Assembly (NCBI RefSeq): GCF_902686445.1
Contig: NC_062224.1
Coordinates: forward strand, 20,563,123-20,627,122
Direction of reading: 5' to 3'
DNA length: 64,000 bases
DNA from: Sciurus carolinensis
Taxonomy: Eukaryota; Chordata; Mammalia; Rodentia; Sciuridae
Shown one piece after another: positions 12,894-25,219 of the stretch. The notes under the pieces are model-generated. The model saw nothing but the letters and a program-made list of their open reading frames with translations, was not told the origin of the DNA and ran no database searches. Position numbers and translations under genes: made by a program. Numbering within the stretch: position 1 is the stretch's first letter; the number at the start of each line of letters is the position of its first letter.

Positions 12894-12931
12894 GAAAAAA
12901 GAAAAAAGAAAGAAAGAAAAAGAAAAAATCA
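12776..12931 (+). mobile_element. ID SINE with 15-bp target duplication
   Basis: A tRNA-derived ID element. The head GGCCAGGGATGTGGGTCAGTGG contains the A box and GGTTCAATCCC the B box. It is followed by a CA microsatellite and a long A-rich tail. AAATTCATGCCAATG occurs perfectly on both sides (12761-12775 and 12932-12946). The perfect duplication and long tail suggest a fairly recent insertion. It should be inert unless it is a source copy. Confidence 0.92.
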
Positions 12932-12946
12932 AAATTCATGCCAATG

Positions 12947-15620
12947 CTAATGCAGTGTTTTGGTCCCAGGCCAAATGATCCAGAAGCTTAAGTTTCATTA
13001 ATTTCAATTGGAAACTGGGAAGGAATTTCAAAATAAGAAAAAACTTTTATTCTAATTTTAATCTTCATATATCAGCTGGTTGCTACAAATATTCATAGAG
13101 AACAAAACTCACTACTTACATAACGCAGGCTTTCAGTGGATCCATTTTTATTCCATTCACAGTATTTTACCTATTCTTTGTGATCAAAGAATAAAAATTT
13201 CTTAAATTAAGCATAGTTTTATGAAATAGAAGGGAACAACCACTTCAGAAATGTAATACAAAAGGACCATGAAGCATTTGTGTAGTTCAACTGGAGGAAA
13301 AGTTGTTCTTTCAATGTATAGAGAAGTAATGAGATACAGTGAATATATGTAAAATGAGCTGAATCTTAGGAAAACTAAATCATTTTTAAATTGGTGCTCT
13401 CCTTTTCATGTTTAAATAAAGTTGCAAATAATAATGCGGAGAAAGCAAAATGTAGCACATTATTTGGGTTATTTAGGCTATTTCTGATCAGTATGATGGT
13501 CTATTCTCCAAATTGCAATTAAGTACATCATCAAAGGAGATTATGACTTGGCAGGGTAGGATTTGTCACACAAAATTGATTTTCTATGGATTAATTATCC
13601 ATAAACTTTCCTAAATTTTATACTTATTATATTTGATTCCCTTAACTTTTAGTACTGTGAAAAACTTAAAGGTTGGTCTTCCAAAAATCTTTTGACCTAA
13701 CTTTCAAGACTATATGAAGGACACCAAGAGTCACTGCTGCTTGAAAAAGCAGAATTATCCATTCCCAGCAAAGACTAAGTCACAGTAAGAAATTCAGCAA
13801 AGAGGATCTGGAAAGCAAACAGCTCTCTAGCTTCTGATTCAGGCCTGAGGCTGGCTTCATTTTGCTTCTGAAATAAATTTCCCACAACTTTTTTCCTAGA
13901 ACCTCAGGGAACTCTACAACTTAGTACAAAATATATAAAAAAAAATCAAGGGGGACTGAAGACTGTGGATAACTCTCTGCTCTTTTTCTTTAGCTTATTT
14001 AAAGTTTTCCTAATGTTTACTTGGTGTGAAGGATTTGCTTAGCTATGTTCATTCTAGCAAAGCAATTTAACCTGAAGTGAAATCTCTTCTACATACACAC
14101 ACATGTACACATGTTCATGTGATCTTAGTCATTGAACTACAAGGACCCTGAGATGCCATCTCATTCAAACCTTTGTTAAGAAATGTAAACATGGGAAGTT
14201 GAAGAGATTTTCCCAAACAAAACCTTACTCCTTGATATCAGCAGTAATTACCACTATTTTTACATATTATAAAATAACTATGAAATACCTCCCAATGTGG
14301 TCTTTGAAAATTTGTTTTACAATTTGTTCCTATATGCTTTTACATTTGTTTTGTGTTTTTAATCATTAAAATTTATAGAAATACAATGAAATTAAGTAGG
14401 TTGTTAAAGGAAGAAAAATGTGCTTTGCTTTAGCTTTTCCCTGCCTCCTAGTTTCCTAACCTTTGGGGAAGGTGCACAGCTGCAGGTGACCTGCAGGTGA
14501 CAACATAGGTAGGATTCCATCGGAGTTGAGAAATAGATGCTTTCTTGCATCGTTACCAGGGTTATAAAAAACAATGTTGCCCATGTGTATTTGAATAAAG
14601 CCTTACCAGTTTTCCAGTGTTCCAGAAAATGGTTCGGGGACAGACTCATGCACATTCAAGTGGTTCTGAAGCCGAGGTCTGGAACTTGGTGTTCCTTAAC
14701 AAACTTTTTTTTTTTTTTTTTCCCAGTTTTCTCATGTGCCAGGAATGACAGGCTACTTTTTGATTCTGGTTCAATCCCTGTTTGTTTACATTTTTCTGAT
14801 ACCACATTTATCAATGTCCACATTGTCTGAGGATAATAATAAATCCACTTCCTTAATATATATGTAACCAGTATTTTAAGAAGAAGGATAAATCCATAAA
14901 TTAAATTATTCAATGTATGTGCTTATAGCTACAAGTCTTTAAGATGTAAAAGGAAGAAAATATTTTTATAATATTTTAGTATCTGTTATATGGCAAATTT
15001 TGATGTCTTTTATATAATTTTCCAATTACCAACAAGTTGTGAGTGTATATATATTTACATGTAACATATATTTCAGTTCACCCATGGAACACATATATAA
15101 TATATGCATGCATACTATGACTACTTCTACATAACATTCTATATAACAAAAATTATAAACATACTAAAGAGAAACTCAAGTCAAATATCAATGTTATTTG
15201 TTCAAACTAAATGTCATTTTTCAGAAATATTCATTCAACAGCCTAGCATGAGAATCTTTCTTTTTGTAGATGTTTTATATAGTCCCAGTCAATGCTTTAT
15301 TTTCCAAAAAGTGTTCTAATAACCAAGATCAAGTTACTATAGCTTAATTAAATAGTTCTTAGTCATATGGAAATATCTTTTATAGCTCTGAAAAACTAGG
15401 CTATGGCTTAAACCTTAGACTTCTCCTTCCTTATGAAGGCAAATCAATATGAACTGCAGAGTTACAATTAATGTGATTCAGTCATAATCTGTGGATTTTC
15501 CAGGAACATCCAGAATTGATATGAAAGATCAATTAATGTTCAACATTTTAGAAATTCTGCAGTAAGAATAACTCTTTCCCTTTAAGCATATTTTAAGAAA
15601 TGACTAATGATCAATAATCA
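12947..15620. other. Intergenic DNA, nothing recognised
   Basis: AT-rich DNA with one T20 run near 14703-14722. No recognised repeat or gene. Confidence 0.45.
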
Positions 15621-15624
15621 CAAT

Positions 15625-15775
15625 TTGAGAAATATTTATTGAACTCATAGAAAAGCACACTACATGAGACTGGGGACATAGCAATGAATGAAATAAATTC
15701 CTGCTGTGAAGGAGCTCTTTATTTAGGAGCTACTCTATGGGAGTATGTAACTAAACTGCAAGCTAATGCACTAAT
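15625..15775 (+). repeat. Old mammalian repeat fragment
   Basis: Text such as ATATTTATTGAACTCATAG, GGGGACATAGCAATGAATG and AAGGAGCTCTTTATT follows a widely dispersed ancient repeat. A second fragment is at 39800-39905. Family not assigned. Confidence 0.4.
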
Positions 15776-17439
15776 GTACTTAAGCAAGTTTCTATGGTGA
15801 GCCACAAGGATCCATCCTTGCTTGGGGCACTGGGAAAGGCTCCACAGAGGTAGCAGAGGCACTCGTGTTGCTCCATAAATATGGCAAACAAATAAACACC
15901 CTGGGTTGCCTGGGATAGCCCAGAGTCTGCTGTTGTCGAGCTATGATTTTTAATACTGCACTTTTACTCTCAAAAGTTTTTTTTTTTTTCAAAAGTTTTC
16001 TTTATATGATAAAGTATATGATCACTCTTGTATTGAAGCAGACATAAGATGCTGATAGGAAGAGGGGGGAGAAAAAGAATTTTAGGTGAACCAAAGAGCA
16101 AATACGAAAGACATGGAAGTAAGAAATCACTGGGAATATCTGGGGAAATGCTGTGTAATTTTCTTCCTGTAGGCAAAAAAGAGGGCATCCCCCTTTACCC
16201 CCAATTTCTGTTGCTGATTGAATTAAAGCAGGAGTATGTTCTACAAGAACTGGCATGAACTTTTTATTTGTACTTAATTTATTTTTCTTCTAGGAAGATG
16301 GCTACTGGGTAGTACAGAACTTTTCCCATTTTTATATCTCATTTTCCATTTCCATTTCATCAGACAGCTTTGTTTCTGACAATGTATTATTTTTACATCA
16401 CAGGAATAGAGAGAGAAATTATAAGTCAATTTATACATTTCATTATCTGCCTTCTAACCAGTTAACACTAAATTAGAACATTCAATGTGCTTGAACTTGG
16501 TCCTTGTGCTTTCCTAGAAACAAATGTTTGAAGAGAAAATAACCAAAATAAGACGAATATTATTTTTGCCTTTATAACTATTCAGGGGAAAAGAATGGAA
16601 CATGCTGAAATAAAATCTTTACTAACTTGCATTGTTTTGAACAACAGGTTTACATTATTATATTTTGTATGATAAAGTACATTTCTGGTAGACTTATTTC
16701 CCTTAGGCATTTTTTTAACAGAAAGATTCTAAATTTAGAACAAAGAAACAATGACTAGCACTATGAATATGTATGGAAAAAGTAATACAGACATCAACTG
16801 AACAATTTCACCAGTAACTGAAAAGCCTATATCTTCTTCCTCACATGAGAACCCACAGCAGACTTAACTTTCATGCTTTGTTAATCCCCAAATAATTTTT
16901 TGTGTTAGCCCTTTCAGGGTGTTCAAAGCGCTGCAGCCACACAACCACAGATTCTACAAGAGTTCTGTGCATCAGGTGCACACAATATGAACAGATGGGA
17001 AGCAGCAATGCTATGCTTCATTTGAGGAGAGAGGGGTGCAGGAATTAGGCAGGGGAGGCAGCTCCCTTCTCCTCCCTCTTTTCATTCCTGTTTCTGTTTC
17101 TGGAGATGCTTCTGAAAATTACCACTTCCAGATAGGCACTGAAGTCCATATTGCAATGAGCCCTTTAGTGGCTCTTTCCTTTCCCAACCCAGTTTAGCTT
17201 CAAGGCCTCCCATAGCATGAATGGAGATCCTATTCTACCGATTTCTCATAGGGAGATGGTATGAGGTGTATCAGTCTTCAGAGAGGGCTTTTAATTTTCA
17301 AATAAGCCAAAATGTCAACAAACATGATATCTGCCATAATTATCTAAGTATTCTGATTTTTCTCACGTCACATGACAATAGTAAATGCATTTGAAGATGT
17401 GATTTGATGAAATAAACAGCAATCTTTTCCTCCCCAGCT
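15776..17439. other. Intergenic DNA, nothing recognised
   Basis: AT-rich sequence. A slightly GC-richer patch near 16915-17220 has no identity I can support. Confidence 0.4.
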
Positions 17440-17905
17440 TAGGCCATCATGTTCCCAACTGTGACTGTCATGCTAGTATTCTAACTGGTCTAATTAGTCA
17501 CCTCTAACCTCTAGTGTCTTTCCATTTCATTCCATTTCTGGGATGCTCCCTGTATGATCCTTCTAATATGCAACTTGATCCTGCCTCTGTTGAAAACTTC
17601 TTGATAGCATCCAGTATGATGGCATCAAGTTTCAGTTAACTAAAGCTTGGCATGCAAGCTGTGCACAGTCACCTTTAGCCTTACACGCTCCTCTTCATAC
17701 CTGATGCCTTTGCAGAACTAACTTCCAGGGAACATGAATTCCCTGATTCCTTGACTTAGTTATGCTCATCTGTGTATTATCCCACCAGTGACTGGATACT
17801 TTTATGGGCCTGAATGTTCTTGGAGGTCTCATTTATCTTTCTATCATCACTGCTTAGCAGACTGCCTGGTATGTCTGCAGAATAAACCAATAACAACAAA
17901 CACAA
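17440..17905 (+). mobile_element. L2 LINE 3' fragment
   Basis: Diverged but ordered matches to the L2 3' region: TTAGCCTTACACGCTCCTCTTC, CTGATGCCTTTGCA, GCAGACTGCCTGGTATGT and AATAAACCAATA at the end. No coding capacity remains. Confidence 0.5.
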
Positions 17906-18159
17906 AAAGGTAGCTGAATTCGTTCCTATTTGGGCAGACCTTAAATCAAAACCACTAGTCCAGTGCTGATGGGTTTTAATGGTGCTAAATGATTACCTAT
18001 ATGTTTGAGACCATATTTGGCTAATCACCTATTTCTCTAGATAGGCAAGATAAGGCAATATGTGCATAAGGGTACCAAAACCAAGGATCTATGTGGAATT
18101 CTTTCTAAAGTGAGTTGGGTGAAATAAATTCAATTTCTGACAGATGGACACACAAATCA

Positions 18160-18192
18160 TGACAAATAACTTTCATATAAATATGTTTTATT
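18160..18192 (-). terminator. Polyadenylation signal for GPR158
   Basis: On the minus strand an AATAAA hexamer lies at 18192-18187. About 25 bases downstream comes a U/GU-rich stretch (TTTGTGTGTCC) typical of a downstream element. Cleavage would fall near 18165-18175. Other AATAAA-like strings occur in this AT-rich DNA, so the choice rests on the downstream element and plausible 3'UTR length. Confidence 0.55.
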
Positions 18193-21125
18193 GCAGAGAA
18201 GTTATAATTATTTACATGCTGCCACACATCACGACATAAATTTACCAAATATCTCATGGTGGGATGCTGTAGGTTTCAGATAATAGTTTCAGAAGAATCA
18301 CAGGTTAAGTGAAGAGACTTACAGCTTTGTTGACTCTACAACTCTCAGTTGCTAAATGCTAGAAGTCAAAGGCAGTGTTTTTTCAGTCCTACCTGTCATC
18401 ACTTGCATGCAGAAACCTAGGAAGCAAATACAAGAGAACTGTCGAGTGTCAAATCCATATTGCCACCAAAGTTTACAATGGGTTGAGTTATAATTCATGT
18501 CGTAAAGCATTTAATTCTTGCATAAAATATACAGTTCTATTAAGATTGATATAAATCTACTTATTTATAAACCCTGGCATAAAAACAAGGACAGGATGCA
18601 GCCTGCACATGCATTGAGAAGGACAACCTAACAAATGTTTGTGAGACTCTAACAGTGTTTATTCACTTTATTGTTATCAGTCTGGGAAAATAACCTCCAG
18701 AATTGTAAATTTTAACTTCTCCTGGTGATTAATAATGGCAATGAAACTCTAGGAAAGACCCTAGGCATTTTCACTGTTATATGCTGGTAGAGAATAATCT
18801 ATAGATTGTAGAATGTCACTAAGGTAAAATCTGGCAAGTTTTCTTTAAGCCACATCTGTGGCAGGATCATCCTGAAGTGCAATAAAAGTCATTGACGCTT
18901 GACTGCTTAATTCTTAAAAGTGAATCAAATGCTAAGAAATCTCAGACATAAGTGAAACAAGCATGTGGGTCTAGAAACTTGAAACCAAGTTCACAAATAT
19001 ACCTTAAAGTAGTATTCTAAGAAACTCAAGAAGATAGGAAGATAGACATTGACTAAAAAAGGAAGGGACGAAAGAAAGAAATGAAGGCAACACTTTAAAA
19101 TAGAATTTCTATAGCTCTTCATACCTACCCCACCAACCTGAGTATTGCACAAAGCAAGCAAATGGGTGAGGAAGATTCACGCACAGCTTTGCAAAAGGGC
19201 ACGTGCTCGCATACTCCTGAATAAAATCACTGAGAAAATATTGATGATGGACATAGAGAATTCTGTTTTCACTTCCACTGAGGATCAAATTCTCTAAGAA
19301 CAGCCTTGAATCCACCTTCTGACTCCTTTCCCTCATCTTTTATCCTCCTAGCATGTTCCCCTTGCTGCTTATGAAATGAAAAGCAGTTATTTAGGTTGGA
19401 AATATCCTGGCCAAATATGCAGTTGGTACTTCAGGGTTTAGAGTGAGAGAAAGCAAAGTCTGGGCTCTATTTTTAAGTTATTCGCCTTTAAATAAATGAG
19501 ACTGAGCTTTGGAATCTCACTGCATGGTCATCAGTAGAATTAAGTCAGCAGCTTAGGATTTTCATGCCAAGAGATCAGTGTGGAATGCTGTAAGTTTTGT
19601 AAGATATACTTTGCAGGCTGTTTTGCCTTGCAAATAATATTAGACTTTACATTTTGAGTAAGGTGGCTTGCAAGGGCAATTTGCAGGACTTGAAGGATTC
19701 TCATGTGTGGGAGAATGAAGAACCCATACCACCTTATAGTCTTTGAATTAATCAGGTTATAAAACCTCTTTGGGATTTGAGCCCAGCAAATTCTATCCCT
19801 AGTTGAAACGATGAATAAAATTTTATGAGAATAAATAGTTTAAGGTAATTTAAAATATATTTTCAGTATGCATAATAAAATATATCCATATAATGATATT
19901 GATGCTATCATTAATTTTTCTCTTTAAAAAAATAATCCCTTGAAAGTGCTATTAGGAGTTGTCTTTCTGTCCTCACTTTGAAAGGCAAATTTCCTGGATC
20001 TATCTGTATTAATGCTATAATTCTCATCATTCCTAGAGTCTTCCCTTTCCAATGATAAAAATAATGCACAGTGTATTTTTCTCACTCTTAGCTTCTTCCT
20101 TAGGAAATGCTGCTAAGTATGAAATACTGAGAGTAAAAGGGACAGTTAATTGGAATGATCTCTGATTTTGAACAAACAATGGATAAGTTGTCCTTAACTT
20201 ATGGAGACATGACTAAGTAGGACCACTTGATCTCCAGTAATAATAAAGCTTCTGAGTCCTAACAAGAAGTGCAAAATAAGTAACTCAACTTGTATAAAAA
20301 ACCCTGATTAAGACTGTATAACAAATCATGAAGTGAAATAATAAAGTCAAATCCAAATTCACAATATACAAACCACAGCCCAAACTAAAAGTTTTTATCA
20401 TAACTGTTATGGCTTCTTAAGCCAGAGAAAGCTTACTGTATTCAAGAATCAACTAAAGTTGATAGCAGGTATTCTGTAAGTTGCAAGAACAATTGAGTAG
20501 CTGCAGATTGCATAAATATGTTGTGTCACATAATATCAAAGTTATTTGCAAAAATTATACAATCTGGAATGCTTGAATATGAGACACAACAATGTACTGA
20601 AACATACATTTATAAGAAAATGAGAGCAATCATTAATATAAAAGATATTTTTGGGATGCATTAAGTTAGCAGTGCTATCAAGGTTAAATAGGTAAAGTAA
20701 GGTCTTTTCACTCAGCTACTTAGAATTTGTCATATATATCTATCTATAACTTTTTCTTTGCCAAAATCATACATCTTCTGTCTACTGGCTCATCTTGCTT
20801 AGGCTCTTCAAAGTCCCACGGGTAAAGATAGATCAGGGCAGACGTGCAGGGCATTCCCTTAGATGCGATGAATGTGAAGATTTTCCTAGTTTACTGGGGA
20901 ATGACTTTTCTTGGCTGAAGTCTGACTTCTGCACTGTGATGTGTTGCACCTAGTCATCTCTAGTCCATGCCTTTCACCTGCCCTTACTATCTATCATATT
21001 TCCCTCGACTGACAAAATACTCTGTGGGAATTCTTGATTCTTAGATCTTCTGTCTTATATCACATTTGGAGTTTCTTCTTTCTTATCTTCCTGGGGATGC
21101 TACACTTTTAAGAGTCCCAGATCTG
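18165..21125 (-). other. GPR158: GPR158 3' untranslated region
   Basis: This is the stretch between the GPR158 stop codon and the first strong polyadenylation signal with a GU-rich downstream element. It is about 2.95 kb, AT-rich, with no recognisable interspersed repeat and no long reading frame. Lack of repeats over nearly 3 kb, in contrast to the repeat-dense flanks, fits a conserved neuronal 3'UTR. The length fits my recollection that the human GPR158 3'UTR is close to 3 kb. The exact cleavage site is inferred. Confidence 0.6.
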
Positions 21126-22598
21126 TTATTTCCGAGGCCCTGCTATCTTATTTGCACTTAAAGCTGAAGAGGACGGTAAAGTTACACTTCTTTCAGCATT
21201 TAGGTGACTGGGGGCCTCAAACTCCCAAGGACACACCTCAGCTCGTGATGTTAAGGGCTGTTGGGAGTTTTTACTTGGGTTACAGGAACCAGGCGCATTT
21301 TCCACTGAGAAAGATGTCTTTTCCTGGTCTCGCATTTGGTTGATATTTTCATTCTCTATTTTTGATGCTGTGACTTTTGGGGGCAGTTCCTCATATTGCC
21401 CAGCACGCACAGTGGCTGCCCGGTGCTGACCTCCATTCTCATCTTTGGCTCTCCCTGGGAGAACTGGAGTCTTGGAAATCAAATGTTTTTCATCTTCAAA
21501 AAAAGACTGATCCTGGCTCTCCCAAGGGCACACTTCAGCCTTATCTATGCTCTTCTGACTGGACTGTTGACATCCTTCAGCCACCTTAGGCTTGTGGAGA
21601 GATTTCTCCTTTAAGGAAAACATTGGATTTTTTTCCATTTCAGAAGCCGCAATAGATACGTGTTTTTGAGCTTTTGTTTCTGAAGGCACAGGACCAGAGG
21701 TCAGGTCATAAACCTCCCATGGGCACACTTCCCCAATGTCAAAGTTGTCCTTCATCTGGGTGGTGCCTGGGCTCAGGTCGGAACTGGCAGTAGGGGGATT
21801 GACCCTTTGTTGTTTCATAATCCCAGATTTCTGAGGCTTTCTTTGTTCCTCCAAGTGACTGGAGTTTTGGGGGACAAGATCTTTAGTCTCTGTGTTATCT
21901 GAATTTGAACACTTTCTGTTTGTCTCTTTATCTTTTGGCAGAGTTTTCTGGGATTTAGCACGTTCTTCTACACCTGATGTTTGGGTTTTCCCAGTGAGTC
22001 CCAGAGTCTTCTCCTTGGCACTTGCTATGACACTAAGGGACTTTTGTAACATAGATGTTCGTGGGTGCCCAGGCTTCTTCTCTGAGCTGAGGTTGTGAGC
22101 ACTTGCTGACTTACACACCAAAGGCACTGACTCTGTAGACTCCGCCTCACTGTCTTCTTTAAGTTTTTGTGTTAGTTTTTTACTTGAAAGAGATTCCAGT
22201 GTGGAATTTTCTGTAGCCTCCTCTTCTTGGTTTTCCGTTGGTAGGCTATTGGACTCTTCTGGTTGGTCTCTGACATGGTCATAAGTGCTGTGGGATTTCT
22301 TGAGTGAGAAGACTCTGTTTTTCAGGGACTCCTCCTTGGGTCTCCCTGTATTACCTGAAGGCTCTGGTGGGTTCTTCCTGACAAGGGCTGTACTTTTGGC
22401 CATGCTATGGTCTGCCGTGTCCTTGTCCTCTTTGGAACACTGTCTGCTGACAGTCTCTGGAATCTCAGTGATGCGCCTCATGATGGAACGGCCTAAGCCC
22501 TTCTTCGAGCACCGCTTTTTCTGGAGGTGGGGATTATTTGTAATCATCTTCTTCCTTTTATATATTTCTAACTGGGCATAGAGTTTCTTCAGCTCATC
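21126..22598 (-). CDS. GPR158: GPR158 terminal coding exon (cytoplasmic tail, 490 aa)
   Basis: This exon encodes the long intracellular C-terminal tail of GPR158, a class C receptor that recruits the RGS7-Gbeta5 GTPase-accelerating complex to neuronal membranes. It opens after a CAG acceptor (AG at 22600-22599) with codons for DELKKLYAQLEIYKRKKM, a charged helical segment next to the membrane. It then runs through a low-complexity Ser/Lys/Glu-rich tail. Three VCPWE motifs are visible at 21714-21728, 21519-21533 and 21222-21236. Three copies fit GPR158 better than its paralogue GPR179, which has many more. The frame is open for 490 residues and ends at TAA (21126-21128). The next codons read QIWDS and then TAA. 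My recollection of other mammals is a tail ending in IWDSFKV, so this stop looks early. The reading frame has no breaks and joins the previous exon in phase 0. Confidence 0.95.
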   Translation of the reverse strand, partial: DELKKLYAQLEIYKRKKMITNNPHLQKKRCSKKGLGRSIMRRITEIPETVSRQCSKEDKDTADHSMAKSTALVRKNPPEPSGNTGRPKEESLKNRVFSLKKSHSTYDHVRDQPEESNSLPTENQEEEATENSTLESLSSKKLTQKLKEDSEAESTESVPLVCKSASAHNLSSEKKPGHPRTSMLQKSLSVIASAKEKTLGLTGKTQTSGVEERAKSQKTLPKDKETNRKCSNSDNTETKDLVPQNSSHLEEQRKPQKSGIMKQQRVNPPTASSDLSPGTTQMKDNFDIGEVCPWEVYDLTSGPVPSETKAQKHVSIAASEMEKNPMFSLKEKSLHKPKVAEGCQQSSQKSIDKAEVCPWESQDQSFFEDEKHLISKTPVLPGRAKDENGGQHRAATVRAGQYEELPPKVTASKIENENINQMRDQEKTSFSVENAPGSCNPSKNSQQPLTSRAEVCPWEFEAPSHLNAERSVTLPSSSALSANKIAGPRK

Positions 22599-23438
22599 CT
22601 GCCAGAAGAAGAGCAAATTCAAAAAAGGTATTCAGTGGAGTGTTTTCACCAGATAATTTCACTGAATGGTACTGGAATTCAATAAGTTTAAGTTCTTTAG
22701 GGACACTGCTCTACAACTTTTGTTAACATCTGCACTTACCAATTTTCTCCTCATTCCTACTTTCTAATTAGTTTGTGTTTAGTTTTACATAAAATTTGAA
22801 CTTGAAGACGTGAACTCATGCATTCTACTCTTGCATCACAGAGGAAGGAGTTTGAACTTTCAATTTGTGTGAACCAAGCTGAACCAGGACCATAAGAAAA
22901 TGCAATATACTATCTACCAATGAGCCATATTCCAGAATAGTGTTGGAAACATCATATAATCATTTGATAAAGTTCCTGATGCTAGATTAGCTTTAGGGGT
23001 CAACAGTCCATAGACTGCTAAAAGGTCTCTTGTTTCTTCAGATGCTGATATGTTAACACACATTACATTAAATAATCCAGTTCAGTTTCTCTGATCACAG
23101 GTATACTCTACCTTTCCATTACCAAGTTGTTATAAACTCATACTTTAGAGCATGTATAATCAGTTCATCATTATGACTACCTATAAGTCTGTCAAAAGTA
23201 TAAAATTTGCCCAGGCTACTGTAAGAGTTGAAATAGCATGTGCATTCCAATTGCACATTTTATCACTTAATTAACTCTGCATTTGATGTCTTCAGTTCAC
23301 AAACATACTAATACTGTATATACCAACATGAGTACATGCACACATGTGCGTGCATATACCAGCCCATACACATTTGCCTGTATCAGTGGGACTAATTGGA
23401 CCTAATCTGAAACAGGAAAGAAGATATACCAGCATTAC
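22599..23438 (-). other. GPR158 last intron (840 bp)
   Basis: This is a short GT-AG intron between the two final coding exons. I see no repeat or other feature inside it. Confidence 0.9.
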
Positions 23439-23585
23439 CCGAATGTCCTCTGGATCCAAGCTGTGCTCACTCCAGGCTGAATTGATACTGCTGTTCAGGT
23501 AGGATCCAGATCGACCCATATCTAGCTCATCTTCATATGCTTCTGTGGCAATATCGTCACGTGGATTATTGCTTGAATGTGAAAA
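23439..23585 (-). CDS. GPR158: GPR158 penultimate coding exon (post-TM7 cytoplasmic segment)
   Basis: This 147-bp exon (49 codons, phase 0 at both ends) encodes the segment just after TM7. It begins FSHSSNNPRDD, continues through an acidic stretch (ATEAYEDELDMGRSGSYL) and ends SLDPEDIR. The acceptor is TTGCAG (AG at 23587-23586) and the donor is GTAATG starting at 23438. It joins IPK of the TM7 exon to DELKK of the last exon, as in the GPR158 sequence I recall. Because its length is a multiple of three, skipping it would keep the frame and remove 49 residues next to the membrane, where RGS7-Gbeta5 is expected to dock. That skipping effect is inference. Confidence 0.95.
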
Positions 23586-23994
23586 CTGCAATAGATATTC
23601 AATATGAGCTGTAGGCATTAACCCACCATAGATACAGCACAATAATTTTTTAAATGTGCTAATATGAACATCATTTCTTCAGTTTGATAAATTCATTCTC
23701 TAAACAGTTTCCAATGATTTGCTGCTATATTTTTGTTTTGCTTTCCATGTTAGAGGCTGGAGCTCTCAGTGAGGTGATATTAGCACTTGGCTACCTCTCT
23801 GACTCCAAGTTCAACCCTTGTTCATTTCCTAGGTTCCCAGTATCAACTTACATTACTCTGCTTCCATGAAATATCTGCCTTTTTGAAAATGAAAATAAGC
23901 AGAAGCAGCCAAAGAAATGTTGCCTAAGAGGAGCAGTGTAGACCCACCAGCAGGTGGATGGGAGGGTTTTTTTTGGTTGGTTGGTTTGTTGGGA

Positions 23995-24108
23995 TTTTTT
24001 TTTTTTTTTTTTTTTTTTGAGCAATGGGGCCTCCTATGTTTGTCAGTTTGCTTAACTTAGGTGAGGATGTATTTCAACTACAGGCATAAGTCATACTAGT
24101 GACAGAGA
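23995..24108 (-). mobile_element. Possible decayed 7SL-type SINE
   Basis: A long T tract (23995-24019) is followed by GAGCAATGGGGCCTCCTATG and ACTACAGGCATAAGTCA, which resemble a reversed B1/Alu-like monomer. Divergence is high. Confidence 0.3.
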
Positions 24109-24931
24109 TGTGATTTTCAGTATACTACACATAGGTTCAAAAATTACTTTCAAAATAGGATATCTAATTCCAGTTTCAATTCTGTCATTGATGAGATCTT
24201 GAACAACACAGGAGATCACTCTGGAACACAGTATCCTCTTAGCCTAGAGTTCTGGGGTGAATGGTATCTAAGTTTAAGTGAAAATATTCACTGAAATTAA
24301 CACATTTTTCCTCAAGTTCACCATTATTCTCAAGTTCCTCCTTCTTTGTATTTTAATTATTTTCATATGTTTTTTTTTGATTTCATATACTTGTCTCTAA
24401 GTGCAAAAGTCAGGAAGAATGGGTTGGGCAAAAAATGGAGAGCAGAAAGGAGAATCAAAAAAATGTAGTCACACTAAACAATATGTAAAATAAGGAATAG
24501 TTATGTGAAAATTGTTTGCTGAAAATAAAATAGTAGCTCAGAGAACATGGATTCTCTTCTCTCCACTTATCACTGGTTCAAATATTTCTTTCAAAAAACT
24601 AACACTGGTGATAGAGAGATACCGTAATGTCAATTGGCATAGTAAAAATGTATCTGAAATACATGTGAAATAGCAATTCTCTGCTTAAGTAATAATGCAT
24701 GTTTTGTAACTGGAACTGACTCAGAAAAGGAACATTTTCTACCCTCTTCTGCTACCTTTGTGAGACTCACAGGCACCATGAACTTTGGGCTATAAATGAT
24801 AAATATGATAGAATCCAAATTCTCACAGATACTAACTGAACTACCTGGAGATTGTTTATAAGAGTGGATCTGTTTTCCTTGAGCAAAACCTTGGGGATAG
24901 TCATGAGTTCGAGACAGAGTCAAGGATTACG

Positions 24932-25008
24932 GAGGTTAGGGATATAGATCAGTGGTAGAATATATGCTTAGTATGTGCTAGGACCCAGCACCTCCAACCA
25001 CCCCTAAA
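24932..25008 (+). mobile_element. Old ID-like SINE fragment
   Basis: GGTTAGGGATATAGATCAGTGG resembles the ID head with A box. GTATGTGCTAGGACCCAGCACC resembles the decayed remainder. There is no A-rich tail or clear target duplication. Confidence 0.5.
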
Positions 25009-25219
25009 AGGTCATTTGTTAAATATATGCATTTCCTCTTTGTTATTTTTTCCTTAGGACTTTGTCCAAATACTATTTTAAATATTTATCTTATTTGTTA
25101 ATTTTGTCTGTCCCCTGAACCCTGCCTCCTGAATATAAGTTCCAGGGGAGCACAGACTTATCTATTCATTACTCTTATTTTAAGGATATAGAATAGTACC
25201 TACCAAAACCCCCCAATAT

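Noticed and set aside
1..18165. A second gene (such as MYO3A, which I recall lying downstream of GPR158 in human)
   Set aside because: No exon-like frame with splice sites or recognisable kinase/myosin sequence was seen.
21152..22581. Plus-strand frames of 62 to 98 codons opposite the last GPR158 exon
   Set aside because: They are antisense shadows of a well-supported coding exon.
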